Source: Erythroxylum novogranatense
Taxonomy: Eukaryota > Streptophyta > Magnoliopsida > Malpighiales > Erythroxylaceae
Direction: 5' to 3'
NCBI GenBank assembly: GCA_029891385.1
Contig: CM057233.1
Coordinates: 13,147,460-13,211,459, forward strand
DNA: 64,000 nt
Shown: positions 43,049 to 54,527 of the stretch, in pieces
Position numbering within the stretch: the stretch's first letter is position 1
Layout: the number at the start of each line of letters is the position of its first letter
Notes under the pieces: model-generated
What the model was told of the DNA's origin: nothing
The model's database searches: none
Seen by the model: the letters and a program-made list of their open reading frames with translations, nothing else
Translations under genes and position numbers: made by a program

Positions 43049-45272
43049 TGTTAGACCCCAATTTTTTTTTTTTTGATGTCATTAAGCATGAATTGTGTTA
43101 GTTATGTGATTAAGACTTAGTTTGATTAACTTGAGAATATTAGTGGACAATTGAGGTGTAATTGCGTTTAATATGGTTTAAATAAGGCATTAGAGGATTA
43201 AATTATGTGAGGGCATTTTGGGAAATTCACTTAAGTTTGAATGGGTTTAGGCTTGTAACGAGGGGTAAGTTGGTCTTTGTTCCATGCCTTAGGTTAAGAG
43301 GAAAGAAAAGAAGAAGAGAAAAGAGAAAGAAAGGAAAATATAAGAGAAGAGAAAGAGGAAGCGCCGTCGGTGAGAAGAGGAGAAGAGAAGAGAGGTTTTG
43401 CGATTTTTGAGTTTTCTGACTGATTTGAAGCGATTTCTGGTAAGTTTACCCTCCTTCCAACTTGTTTTAGTTGGATTAAACCCTAAGATGTCTTGAATAT
43501 GTGAGAATCGAAGGTTTTAGGGTTTTAAGGTAAAAATGGTGAGATTTCTTGGGTTGATGCATTTGTGACTGATTTTGAGTTATTTATGGGCTAGAAATGT
43601 AGTTTGAGACTTGATCTATAGTTTGGCTGTGTTGCATTTGTGTTTGGAAAAGGATTGAATTGTGAAAATGCAGAAAAGTCGGGTTCGGAGTCGTTCTCCA
43701 GGCCCGTACGTCGCGACGTGCGTATGAACACGCCGCGACGTACGAGTTCGTCGCGACGAGTGAAAATTAAATTCGCCGCGACGTGTGGGGGACGGTTCGT
43801 CGGGACGTGCAAACCTGTGTTCGCTGCAACGTGCGAGTAGGGTGCACACCACGGCACACACTTGTGGTCGCCGCGACAAGCAGGCCGTTGACCGCGGCTT
43901 CGCCGCGGCGAGCCCCCTGTTATCCGAAAGTGAGATTTTCATATTTTTTGGGGATATCTTTTGGTGTGGATGTCCGATTAAGGTGATTTTGGATCCGTTG
44001 TGACCTCGAAAGAAAAGACTACAAGTTCTATGAAGAAGGAAGTTCGAATTAGTCCGTAAGGGTTTGAATTTTAGGAGAAAGTCGAATGTAGCCTTTAGCG
44101 CTTTATTTTAGCTTTCCAAGCTTTAATTATATTGCTATGGATATTAATTGTATGGAAAGTTAGTTTATTATAGGAACTGTTGAGTTGACCCAATCGCAAG
44201 AGGAAGGACAGCAGTGAGTCTGATACTCAAGCGATACTAGGTGGGTAATATGTTTATGGTTATTGTGTGTATGGGCAAATTGCCTGATGTGTGCTTGCTT
44301 GCATTATATGACATTACTTGTATTGAATTACATGAGAATTATGGAATATGCTTTTGATTATAATTATGCATGGCTTGATAGGCCTTATGGCAATGGACAA
44401 GAATGAGAATTGATAAAAATGTGAGAAATGCTATGAGCATGAATCAAATGGATTATGTGATTTGTTTGGGTAAGAGAGTTACGGATGGAGTCACGTGCAC
44501 GTTGACAGTAAAGCCTTCTCCCGGCTGCCCGCTTGTGGCAACGAGATCCTTGAGAAATCAGACTCGGATAGTTTACGGATCTACCTTTGGTTTATCCGGA
44601 TGGATTACGTAACTCTCGAGCCATTTGTTTGTGCATACACGATTGATTTGATGAGCATAACATATGATGGAATTGATGGACTTGTTGCATAAGAATTGTT
44701 ATGTTGAGAAATAGAAATTGCATGATCTATGTTTATATGAATGTGAATTATTTGATGAATATGAAATTGCTATACATATATGCTTGATTGTGTGGCTCGT
44801 TGCCAATGGCTACAAACGTATATGCCACTGAGCTTCGCAGCTCACCCCATTACTCTCCCCTCCTCAGGTGCAGATCGAGGCGATTGTCAACCTTGCAGGG
44901 CATCAGAAACTTTGAGCTAGTTAGAAGCCTTGTAGAAGTTAGTACTTTGGTTAGCCTACCAGCATTTCATCATAGAGCATACCTTTGTATTTTGTGATTA
45001 AATTTCATTTTGTATTATGTTATCTTTCGAAAATACTGGTTGAATTCCTTTGAATGACAATGGCATATGTTTTATGAATTTGAGATGAGTAATGCATGTT
45101 TAGAATGCATGTGTAGAAGATGTATATGTATGAGTATATATATTGTTATACGAATCGAATGGTTCTGTGTATGGATGTTGGGATCGGGTCCGATGGTATA
45201 GGGAGCGCCCGTCGCAGGCGCGACCCGAGGGGCTGCCTCGGGAATTGGGGACTCGGGACCCGGGACCCAACA
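43049..45272 (+). repeat. Element 3 3' LTR (2224 bp)
   Basis: It is aligned with the 5' LTR and ends GGGACCCAACA before AAAAG. The palindrome cassette (43702-43914) has several CpG changes against the 5' copy (for example CGTCGCGACG to CGTCGGGACG). The 7-bp minisatellite has three units (45249-45269) instead of nine. Short ORFs at 43591-44003 and 45072-45291 are cassette artefacts. Confidence 0.95.
43702..43914. repeat. CGTCGCGACG palindrome cassette, element 3 3' LTR
   Basis: This is the counterpart of 36572-36776 with the same spacing. Core copies such as CGCCGCGACG alternate with CGTCGCGACG. In the equivalent 5' positions several are CGTCGCGACG, so C/T differences at CpG sites separate the two LTRs. 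Confidence 0.83.
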
Positions 45273-45277
45273 AAAAG
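45273..45277. repeat. Target-site duplication of element 3, right copy (AAAAG)
   Basis: This is an exact copy of 35911-35915. Confidence 0.95.
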
Positions 45278-46607
45278 ACTCTGTATTCCAAATTTTAAGG
45301 AGGTGAAAGATGAGATACTTGACGAGGCACATAATGCGCTTTATTCCATGCACCTAGGTAACACCAAGATGTATCGAGATTTGAGAGAGCTTTTCTAGTG
45401 GAAAGGCATGAAGAGGGATGTAGCAGAGTATGCAAGTAAGTGTCTAGTGTGTCAACAAGTCAAGGCCGAACACCAGGCACCTTCAGGCAAGTTAAGGTCA
45501 TTTTCCATTCCTCAGTGGAAATGGCAAAGGGTAACTATGGATTTTCTGATGGGTTTGCCTAAGACTAGTAGGAAGCACGATGCCATATAGGTTATTGTTG
45601 ATCATTTGACAAAGTCAGTCCATTTTCTAGCAATTAAACAAACTAAATCTTTGCATGTGCTAGCAAAGAAGTATATTGATAAGATAGTGAGACTATATAG
45701 GATTCCAGATTCTACATTTTCTGAGAAAGATCCTCGATTTATTTTGAGATTTTGGGAAAGTGTACAAGAAGCTCTAGGGACCAAGTTGAATTTCAGCACT
45801 GCTTTTCATCTTCAAATAGATGACCAATCTGAGAGGACCATTAGGACCTTTGAGCGAATGCTGACGGCATGTGTAATGGAATTCAAAGGATCTTGGGATG
45901 AGCATTTTTCATTAGTTAAATTTGCTTAAAATAATTCATACCATTAGAGCATTCAAATGGCTCCTTATGAAGCACTGTATAGGAAAAGATGTAGAACTCT
46001 TATATGCTGGGATGAAGAAGGAGAAAGGAAATTAATCATAACAGAGTTACTCCAGATGACGGTTGATAAGGTCAATCTAGTTAAGCAAAGGCTTAAAGCG
46101 CCTCAAGATGGAATGAAAAGCTATACTGATACACACCAAAAGGAAATGGAGTATGAAGTTGGTGAGAAAGTCTTCCTTAAGACATCTCATTGGAAGGGAG
46201 TCATGAGGTTTGACAAAAAGGGCAAGTTGAGCCCAAGATATGTGGGTCCTTATGAAATTGTTGAGAGGATTGGACCACTAGTCTATAGGTTGGCACTGCC
46301 ACCGGAATTGTCTCAAATATATGATGTTTTTCATGTTTCCATGTTAAGGAGGAATAGATCGAATCCCTCTCATATCATTCAGACCACTGAGGTTTAGTTG
46401 AGAGATGATTTGATTTATGAGGAGACTCCAGTTGAGATCTTGGACACTAAGGAGAAGGTCCTCAAGAACAAGACAGTTCAACTAGTCAAAGTTCTATGGA
46501 GAAACCATTTTATAGAAGAGGCCACATGGGAATCTTTGGAAGCAATGAAGGAAAAGTATCCACACCTCTTCGATGACTCAGGTAAGGATTTTAAGGGCGA
46601 AATTCTT
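45278..46607 (+). pseudogene. Element 4 integrase and tail, decayed, second part
   Basis: The frame continues from 35915 across element 3 (LCIPNFKEVKDEILDEAH). HHCC residues remain (EAHNALYSMHLG, then KCLVCQQVK). The first catalytic Asp is kept (MDFLMGLP, about 45540). The second is replaced by Glu (FSEKDPRF instead of SDRDPRF), and the Glu of QSERT stays. Stops fall at 45396, 45588, 45927, about 45948 and 46395, with no frameshift to the end. The GPY/F-type module (PRYVGPYEIVERIGPLVYRL) and the tail (VKVLWRNHFIEEATWE, KYPHLFDDSG) are well kept. Confidence 0.9.
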
Positions 46608-46623
46608 CTAAGAGGGGGAGAAA
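46608..46623 (+). other. Element 4 polypurine tract
   Basis: CTAAGAGGGGGAGAAA abuts the LTR start TGTTAGCCC. The upstream inverted repeat (46588-46605) is eroded in one arm (ATTTTAA against CGAAATT). Confidence 0.85.
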
Positions 46624-49370
46624 TGTTAGCCCTGAAATTTTTTTTCTTTAGTTAAGCATGATTTAAATAATTGTAAGGTTTGGATAGGTAAATTTTTGGG
46701 AGTTAATTTTTTTATGTCTATGTTAGTAGAATTTATTTCATGGGTTAGTTGAATTGAAAGTGGTAAGAATGCATAAAGGGTATTTTTGGTAGTTCACTTA
46801 AGTTTAAAAACCATAAGGCATTAAAGGAAGGGCAAGGTGGACTTTTCTAAATTATTAAGGGTAAAATGGGAAGAAAGAAGTGTTGTCTTCTTCCTAAAGA
46901 AGAGAAAAATGAAAATAGGAGAGAAGAAGAGAAATAACAAAAAAAAGGAGAGAAAGAAGAGAGGTTCTTGAGAGGAAAGAAGGAAGAGTAAGTAGGGTTT
47001 CACCTTTTCTTAGCTTTTAAGAGTGAATTTGAGGTTTTTTAAGAAGAGAAAAATAAATAGGGAGATAAGAGCTTTCATTTAAGCTAAGAATCTTGTTTTG
47101 GTGAAGACTCAAGGTAAGCTCATTTAAAATCATTTGAATTTTTAGAGGAGTTTTGGTTTATGAACTCAAGTGTTCTAAGATCAATTTTATTGAATATGTT
47201 TTGTGAGTTTTCAATTTTTGAACCCTATTGAATTTGGGATTTTTGCCTATGTAAAGAGAGTCAAGAAAGGCAAGAAGAGCAAGAGGAGGGACATCTTTGA
47301 GCAAGTTATAAGCAAGGAATTCAAGGTGGGTTACATTTTTATAATTGAGTAATAAACCATTAATGTTTCTTCTAAATCAAGAAAGTTAAATGTTTTCAAT
47401 TGTTTTATAAATGTGCATTTATTACTCTTTGAATGTTTTGAGAAAGTTCTATATGTTTGGCATGTGAATATTGTGTTGATGATTTATGAAAAGAATATGA
47501 AAATGATTTTTGAAAAGATATTATATTTATGAAATCACTTTTCGAAAAAAGTTACATTTTGGGCAACAAGTTTACAAGTTATGAAATACATGTTATGTGG
47601 GTTTGGTTTAGTCCATTTTGTATGTTAAGTGCACTTCAACTAAAGGCTGCTCCCACCTACTAGCTAGTGGCATGGAGCTCCTTCATGGACTCTCTCAAGT
47701 TTACAACTACGCAGCACCACTATGTAGGATTGTGTTAGTTCGTTTTGTTCACGAGTACACAGGACCATTATATGGGAATGTGTTAGTTCATTTTGTTTAT
47801 GGACCTCCCAAATCATTTTGGTGTGTTTATGTGTTGACAAGTTTATTGAATGCATGATTTGGGTTGCTTATAAATTGTTTGATAAATTGAGAATTGGGTA
47901 ATATGTGTTTCATGATTCATTGTGAGTTTTTAAATAGTTTTTTCTTGTTACCAAATATAAAACTATTACGAACGAGCTTTTAAGCTCACCCCCACGCATT
48001 TTCCCATATTTAGGTGATGATCAAGATATCAAGTAATCAAGAGTCACGGCATCACTTATAATTTGCATACTTTTGTATTTCAAGCTAGATTTTGTAAGCA
48101 TAAGGCTTTAGTCGCATTTCAAGTATCTTTTATATTTTGGATTTTGTGAAACAATGTATTATAGCTTGAAATCCCCATTAAAGCTTTGTAAACTCTTATC
48201 TTTTGGTAATAATGAAATGTGATTGTGTTTTGCTCATGACTCTCAAAGTTGGTACATTGCATTTTCAAGCTTTCATAAGGGTAAAATTTGTGTTCTAACT
48301 TCTGGGGAAAATTTGTATTGATTTACACTGAATTAGACAAAGTTGTCTTCTTAAAAGTTGTAGATTATCTTGCTAGATTTCCAATGATATAAAGTATAAA
48401 ATTTTTGGATATCGAAGTTGAGAGATATGTGTATTATAATTTAGTAATATTGCATGAGATGTACATACGGGACAGCTACATTGAATTGAAAATTGTGACC
48501 CTTTTACAGGTAAAAACTTTCTTCGAGACATTCTTGGAAGTTGTAGGTTTAGAAGTCTTCTTCGAAACCATCCAAGAATAACCTTAATCTGATATATATA
48601 GTGAAAGTTATGTCCTTTTACCAAAATAGGTCGGAGGAAGAAAAAAAAGGGGAAGTCACGATCACGACGAGCAGAATTTTTGCACAAGTGTGGCTGCAAC
48701 CTGCGAGTGTTCCTAGACCTGAATACCTTTGACTCTTTTGACCATAACTTTGTCATTCGATCTCTAAATGACCAAATTTTTGAACCAATAGATTCCTAAC
48801 ACATTTCTCTATCGCTCTATAAAAATTTATAGCTTTTGGTTATGATTTGAAAAAGATTGAGTGAATCAAATTAAGGATATCGGTTGAAAGAGTATGAATT
48901 GGATATTTTATTGAACGTGCTTTGGTATTTTGACGATATCTTGATCTGTAAAGCTCCAAATAGGATGATTCTTGTTTCTAAATAAACTAGAGACATGGAA
49001 TAAAAATTATCTAAAGAAATAGAATTTTAATTCAATCTCTAAGACTTTCAATATTGATATGGAAGTTGAGTATAGTGTACTGTTTCAGTATAATAACAGT
49101 CCGAAAATGTTTGGAGTATAACTTTCAGATTTCTGAAACAAATTGATCAATTTTGGTGTCATTAAAAAGATAAGACAATGGGGGAAAATTTTTCTAGAAG
49201 AAGTCAAATTGTACTTCTGGTTTGAAGTTTCCCAAAATCTATTCTAAAATGGTAGAAATGAGTTTGATTATGGCGACTGACAGGTGGGGGTACACCACCC
49301 TTGTGGGATGCACGTTCAGATGTTACTTAGGACGTCGAATGCAGGTCTTGCGAGGGTGGGGTGTCCAACA
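46624..49370 (+). repeat. Element 4 3' LTR (about 2.75 kb)
   Basis: The start TGTTAGCCC after the polypurine tract is firm. The end at 49370 (GGTGGGGTGTCCAACA) is the best TG..CA match and lies after modules that are terminal in related LTRs. Inside are a purine-rich leader (46900-46990), an eroded relative of the G-box block (47640-47820) holding two copies of a 46-bp phrase with GTGTTAGTTC and TTTTGTT, a GAGCTTTTAAGCTC dyad (about 47973), and a relative of the element 5 190-bp unit (about 48910-49080). No second LTR is visible because the 5' end is lost. Confidence 0.7.
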
Positions 49371-49639
49371 TTTATCTTCACTTATGAAAAAGAAGATAGT
49401 ATATAGAGGGTTCCTCTTTACCAATTTATTGAAGAAAATAGTGAATTCTCAAATAGAGCTTAGGAAGTAGATGTAGGTTAAGATTAGTAAATACTTGCTA
49501 CCATATTTCTGAATTCTTTAACTTTTGAATTACTTTTATTATCCTATATGACATTAAGTTCTTTCTTCTTCTTCTTCTTCTTATTTTTCTTTAATTTATA
49601 CCCATATGCTTCTTTAAAAACTTCTTTTTATCACTTTCA
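49371..49639. other. Unassigned AT-rich stretch
   Basis: No gene or element is recognised. It contains a (TTC) microsatellite at about 49562-49583. Confidence 0.5.
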
Positions 49640-50110
49640 CTAGTGAAGCTCTTCTCTTTATCAATTTTCTTATCTTTAGGGATTTTGAGGAGCACACCCC
49701 ATGGCATCATTTTCTTTTCATATAGTTGATTCATCCATATCTTACATGTGAGGAGTGATACAACAAGCTTTTCTGAAGGTAAGGTGTTTAGATATTCTGC
49801 TTATTAAATGACTATAACCTTTGCTTCTTATGTCTTTAATAAAGACCTTAGCAATTATCTCAACAATGCAAGTTCACTTAAAGTGTTATATAGTCTTACC
49901 AAGACCTTTAAAAAATTAACAATAAGAATGAAGTACATATAGACGTTAAAAATTGATTAATTGTATTCCTTATTGAACACTTTATATTGATGTAAAAACA
50001 TGCTCACTTTGCTCTTTTTCACTTATATGGTGCCCTTATATGTAACTTTAAAAGTATGTAATATATCTTGGATTGTCTCACCCATGTAAATCCTACTGAA
50101 TTCATTTATA
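49640..50110 (-). pseudogene. UBN2-type (copia) gag relic
   Basis: Read on the minus strand, the conceptual translation shows the landmarks of the UBN2 gag family of plant copia-like elements, in order: TIQDILHTFKVTYKGT, VKKSKVSMFLHQYKVF, IVNFLKVLVRLYNTLSELA, EAKVIVI..AEYLNTLPSEK and LVVSLLTCK. The end is lysine-rich (KKMMPWGVLLKIPKDKKIDK and so on), like the usual linker after UBN2. Several stops and no start are seen, so it is a relic. No pol or LTR that clearly belongs to it is recognised nearby. Confidence 0.7.
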
Positions 50111-51559
50111 AATAGTGCAAAAGTTATTATATATATATAACTTTACTGTTAAATACGATGTGTCTTTTATTGTTATTTTCCCACTCACTTCTATATTTTG
50201 ATATCCTAGCTCAATTTCGTTTATTACAAAAAATTATTAGGTCATAAGTTCCATTTTTATAATACCAAACATTAATCCCTTTGACCAAGAGAAAATGTTT
50301 CCTCTATATTTTCCAATAGATAAAATTCCTTATAAAGAATAGGGCTAATGATGCAATTGTGACCTTTGCTCAAAATTTATAAAAATTTATATACAATGAA
50401 TAACATCTGCTCATATATAATTTATTGATCCCTAAATGATACACAAAATAGGAATGAAATATGTGTGTGAGAATTTATTGCTTTTTAAACTTAATGAATA
50501 AATTGTCTAAGTTAATAAATGATTAATTCAATTTCACATATAATAATTATAAAGTAATGACAATAAAATTAAAGAAAGCAAGATAAGAGACATATTGATT
50601 TATATTATTTAGAGAAAAAGTTTATAACTTGTGTCTACTCCCAAAGCCCAATTTCAAAATTCAATATTGTATTTTTTAAAAGGTGAAGATGATCCTTCAT
50701 ACAGCACCTTCTTTGTCATGTGTGAATAGGACCCTATATAACATCAATTACCTAACTAATTTCACAAACACTTAAATATAGTAAAGGCTCATATCATAAT
50801 CAAATATATATGGATGCAATAGAACTCTCTCAACAGCTTCCCAAAACGTTATCTAAAATTAACAATCTTCTCCATAACTCAATTATCTATTAATACCCAA
50901 AACATACTCAAATAGTCATTATTTACTCAAACTAGTGATTATAATGACTTATTAATGGACTTATTGTATTAATTGATGCCTTTATTCTAAATAAAGGGCT
51001 AATTGATGTCAAAAAGAAATTCATACAAATTACTTAGAATTTATCCCTCATTCAGTTAATGTATCAATTAATTAATGACCATTTAGTTGGAATATGAGTT
51101 AATTGAAGGTCTAAATGATGTCAAAATAAAAGTGTAATGGTACATCACTTTTTATAAATAGCCTTTAAAAGAAAAAAATTTCAAATACTCTTAAGTTTTT
51201 CAAAGTGTAAACCAAAACATTTGATAAGATTTAGGTCAAGATTGTTTCAAAAGTTCTCCAAATGTTATTTAATAAAGAGGGTTTCTTTAAACTCAAACTA
51301 TCCTAAATTTGAAAAAAAAATTATGTATTATGTACAAAGTGAACCATATTTAAACAATATTGAACCCCTAAACATTAAAATTGTAAGGCTCCAAATTACA
51401 CCCTAGTTGGAATGATACATGTCCATGAAAATAAATGTGATAGGTGTTAAATTTGTGATTTGAATTGAAAGTGAATTTTTTTTGTCCTAAATTTTTGGTT
51501 TAATAGATCATACTTAGTGACTTTGAATTAATTGTTACCATTAGAGAATTGAGGTATTA
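50111..51559. other. Unassigned AT-rich stretch
   Basis: The stretch is about 1.45 kb with no ORF above 61 codons and no recognised protein or repeat. It may be eroded element sequence. Confidence 0.5.
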
Positions 51560-53960
51560 AAATGTACATTTGGACTAGGAAAATGTCAAGTGGCAAGATA
51601 AGTTGATACATGAAAATTGGATAACTAGGCTTATACATTGAATGACATTTGGCATAGCTAAGGCATTGACAAATGGCATAGTTAATAAATTGACAAGTGG
51701 CAGCAATAAATGAGAGACAAATGGTCTAATATATTGGTGACAATTGGCAGCTCCTATGTGGGACAAATGAAAAACATGCCTAGTAACATATGTTGTTACA
51801 ATTTGATGAAACCTAGCATTGGATGAGACAAGTTTCTGCTAGAGTAATTTATGTTTTGCTTATTCTTCACTAACTTGCACTCTCTCCATTAAAACTCTCT
51901 TACTCACACCTTCTGGAGTTTTCGCTTGATTTTGGGATCAATGCTTAAGAATCCTTGCATGAGACTGCATCAATGAAGCTACTTTATACTACCTTCTATA
52001 TTGTTATCATCTTTATGTTAAAATCATCCTACATCTACCTTAATTTTCGAAGTGTGTTGGTTACATGAAGGGAAGGAATACTTGGTTCTATGAAGAAGGA
52101 ACTTGAAGTTAATTAGGTAAGGGAATTCTAAACTTGACGGCATGTCGTAATATTAATTCTATGTTACTTGAATTGGAATGGAATATATGTGGAGTTGATG
52201 ATATAATAAAGTCTATAACATGATACTTGTTTGATGGATTTTGATGTGGATTTTGTTGCATGAAAGACAACTGCTTGTGAGTTGCCAAATGAGTGATTTT
52301 GAGTTAAAATTGGATATGAAATTAATGAGGAGTTGGCATGTAATTGAGGTATACTTGAAGCATGAATTAGGGATTTTCATATTGGTGTTTTGAAATTTGA
52401 AAGGAGATGTTTAAATCTTAAATTTGCAAGAAAACAGTTAGGCTATGTTCACGACATTCATCCCACGATCGTAGGCAGATGCATTAGCTTCTATCACGAT
52501 AGTAGGAATGTACCACATGATCATGGGCAAAGCCTTAACATGGTAATCTTTGTTTTATGTAATTGTTGAACCATAGTAGGATAATATACTTGACATTGGT
52601 ATAATTGAAGTTGATTATGTTTTGTAATAAACCTAGTTTGAGATTAGATTAATTGGTTAAAGGTTAAATACGTTTTGGATTTTCAACTGAGGTAATAACT
52701 TATGGAAGGTGTTATTTGATAACAAGTATCTAATTTGGAACTTATAATTTATTAAATAAATGAAGTATACTTATGAATACAAATGTGATTTAAATGATAT
52801 GAGTGATGTATTGTATGTTATGAACGTTTGTGAATTGGGAACTTAGGTGAGTACATGTAAAGTGTAATTACTTAATGTATCTTTTAGTGCATCATTGAAA
52901 ATGCTTATATTTATAAGGCAAGTGGAGTTTGATCAAATGTGAATGAATGTGTTCAATTTGAGCAAAGTGGAATAGAGTCATATGTTTGGCAATATATCTT
53001 TTACATGAGAAATCTAAAATGTGACTTGTTGTGTTTTAAAAACTGTCAAGTCCTAATTGTGGATAAATAGGCATGTCTAGAAGGGTTTGCAGCTGCTCCT
53101 GTAACTTGACACTAAGGTGTCCCTTAATTAATGATAATATGGTGTCCCATGATTTTGAGACATAAGTCTCTTTTGTTCTATGATAGCAATCATGGTATCT
53201 TCTGTTCTGGTCTCGTTACCCACTTATGAAAGATTAGCAAGCTAACTTGTTTTGTATTATGATACATGTTCAGTTTTGTTATAAACAAGTTCTGATTTGA
53301 TACAAGATAAGCTCTTATTTAATATAAAACTTATTCTGGTCTGATACAAGTCATATTCTAATATGAAAGATTTATATCCTGTTTTGATAATCATTTTTGA
53401 TACATGTTCATTTTGTTATGATATTTATGATTTTTGTTTCGATGCAAGAAAGTTCTATATTGATGAATCATATTTTGTTCTGATACACATAATGTTTCGA
53501 TTGCTCTTTAATATGAACAATTAAAGATTGCTTGTGATATGATCTGATTCTGTACATATGAATGCTAGATGACCGTTATAAACAATCGTTAGTTTTGCCT
53601 CCATGTAGGTTCTACTAAGAAGGTTTAAGGACTGAGACAAAGACAACCGCAGTGGCTAAGAAAACTATTTTTTGTTTTGGAAATGTTCAATTTGTTTTTA
53701 AGTTGTACTTTAATGTTGAGACATATTGTATTTTGATGTAAATGGTTTGTAATAACCTTAATATCGGTTCGCTTTTGAATTTATGGCATGTATTTTGATA
53801 AGTATAATATGTATGATATTTTTTGTTTAAAAACAACCTCTGAGGAAATGAAATGTATGTTTGCTTGAGTTCTGAAAATGTTTTGGAATGTTTGGCATGT
53901 TTTAGTTCTGTTTTGTGTCGCATTTGCATATCCTCTTAGGGGGTATGTGGGTGTCCAAAA
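51560..53960 (+). repeat. Possible eroded LTR
   Basis: The layout resembles the plus-strand LTRs here. First come phrases such as GACAAATGGCA, GACAAGTGGCA and GACATTTGGCA. Next is a short cassette with CACGATCGTAG, CACGATAGTAG and CACATGATCATGGG (52475-52535). Then follow a GAACTTAGGTGAGTACATG phrase (about 52840), a CCTCCATGTAGGTTCTAC phrase (about 53600) and a possible end GTGGGTGTCCA (53957). No primer site, polypurine tract or second copy is seen, so this is a guess from architecture; limits are approximate. Confidence 0.35.
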
Positions 53961-54492
53961 AGGACCAAGATAAGAGTTAAAACAAATTTATATTAAATTA
54001 ATACATCTTGAAATGCTTTACTCTTTTTAAATTTTGATTCTTTACTTGAGTTCTCTTAAATATCTCTTTTGGTTCATATAGCCTTTCCTTATTTTCAGTG
54101 TTCTTCTTTTGTTTGCAAAATTGATTTAAATCTCATTTGATTACTTACATATATTATTTGATTTTTTGACAAACTAAAGTTTGAAGTTGTCATTTGACAC
54201 TTTATTTGCATTGGTCAGGTCTTACCCTAACATTTCTAAAAACATGTGTGAAAATACTATGAGATGATTCTTCAGTTGTAACTGTCAAGCTAGTTATAAC
54301 TTAATATCAGTTCAAACTCTTAAGAACTTACTTCAAGTTCTTAACTCTTATTTTAACTCCTTTTATGAGTTTATTATTTAATAGAATTTCCATTAAATTT
54401 CCAAAAGAAAGATAAAACATTAGTAGCAATTTATTTTATTATCATTAAAAAATAGAATAAGATCTCATTGATCCAAGAAGTTATCTTACGGT

Positions 54493-54527
<35 letters not shown>

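Larger units (their letters stand above)
35916..45272 (+). mobile_element. Element 3: complete Ty3/gypsy chromovirus-like element
   Basis: This is a 9357-bp plus-strand element with LTRs 35916-38185 and 43049-45272, TG..CA ends and an AAAAG duplication. It has primer site, gag, protease, RT, RNase H, integrase with a chromodomain-like tail and polypurine tract in standard Ty3 order. It is the best-preserved element in the window but carries frameshifts in gag and protease and three nonsense codons in pol, so it is not autonomous as read. LTR divergence is about 1.5% over the first 640 bp. It split the integrase gene of the related element 4. Confidence 0.96.

Noticed and set aside
48373..48756. 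127-codon minus-strand ORF
   Set aside because: It lies inside the element 4 LTR, has no recognised domain, and is antisense to the element.
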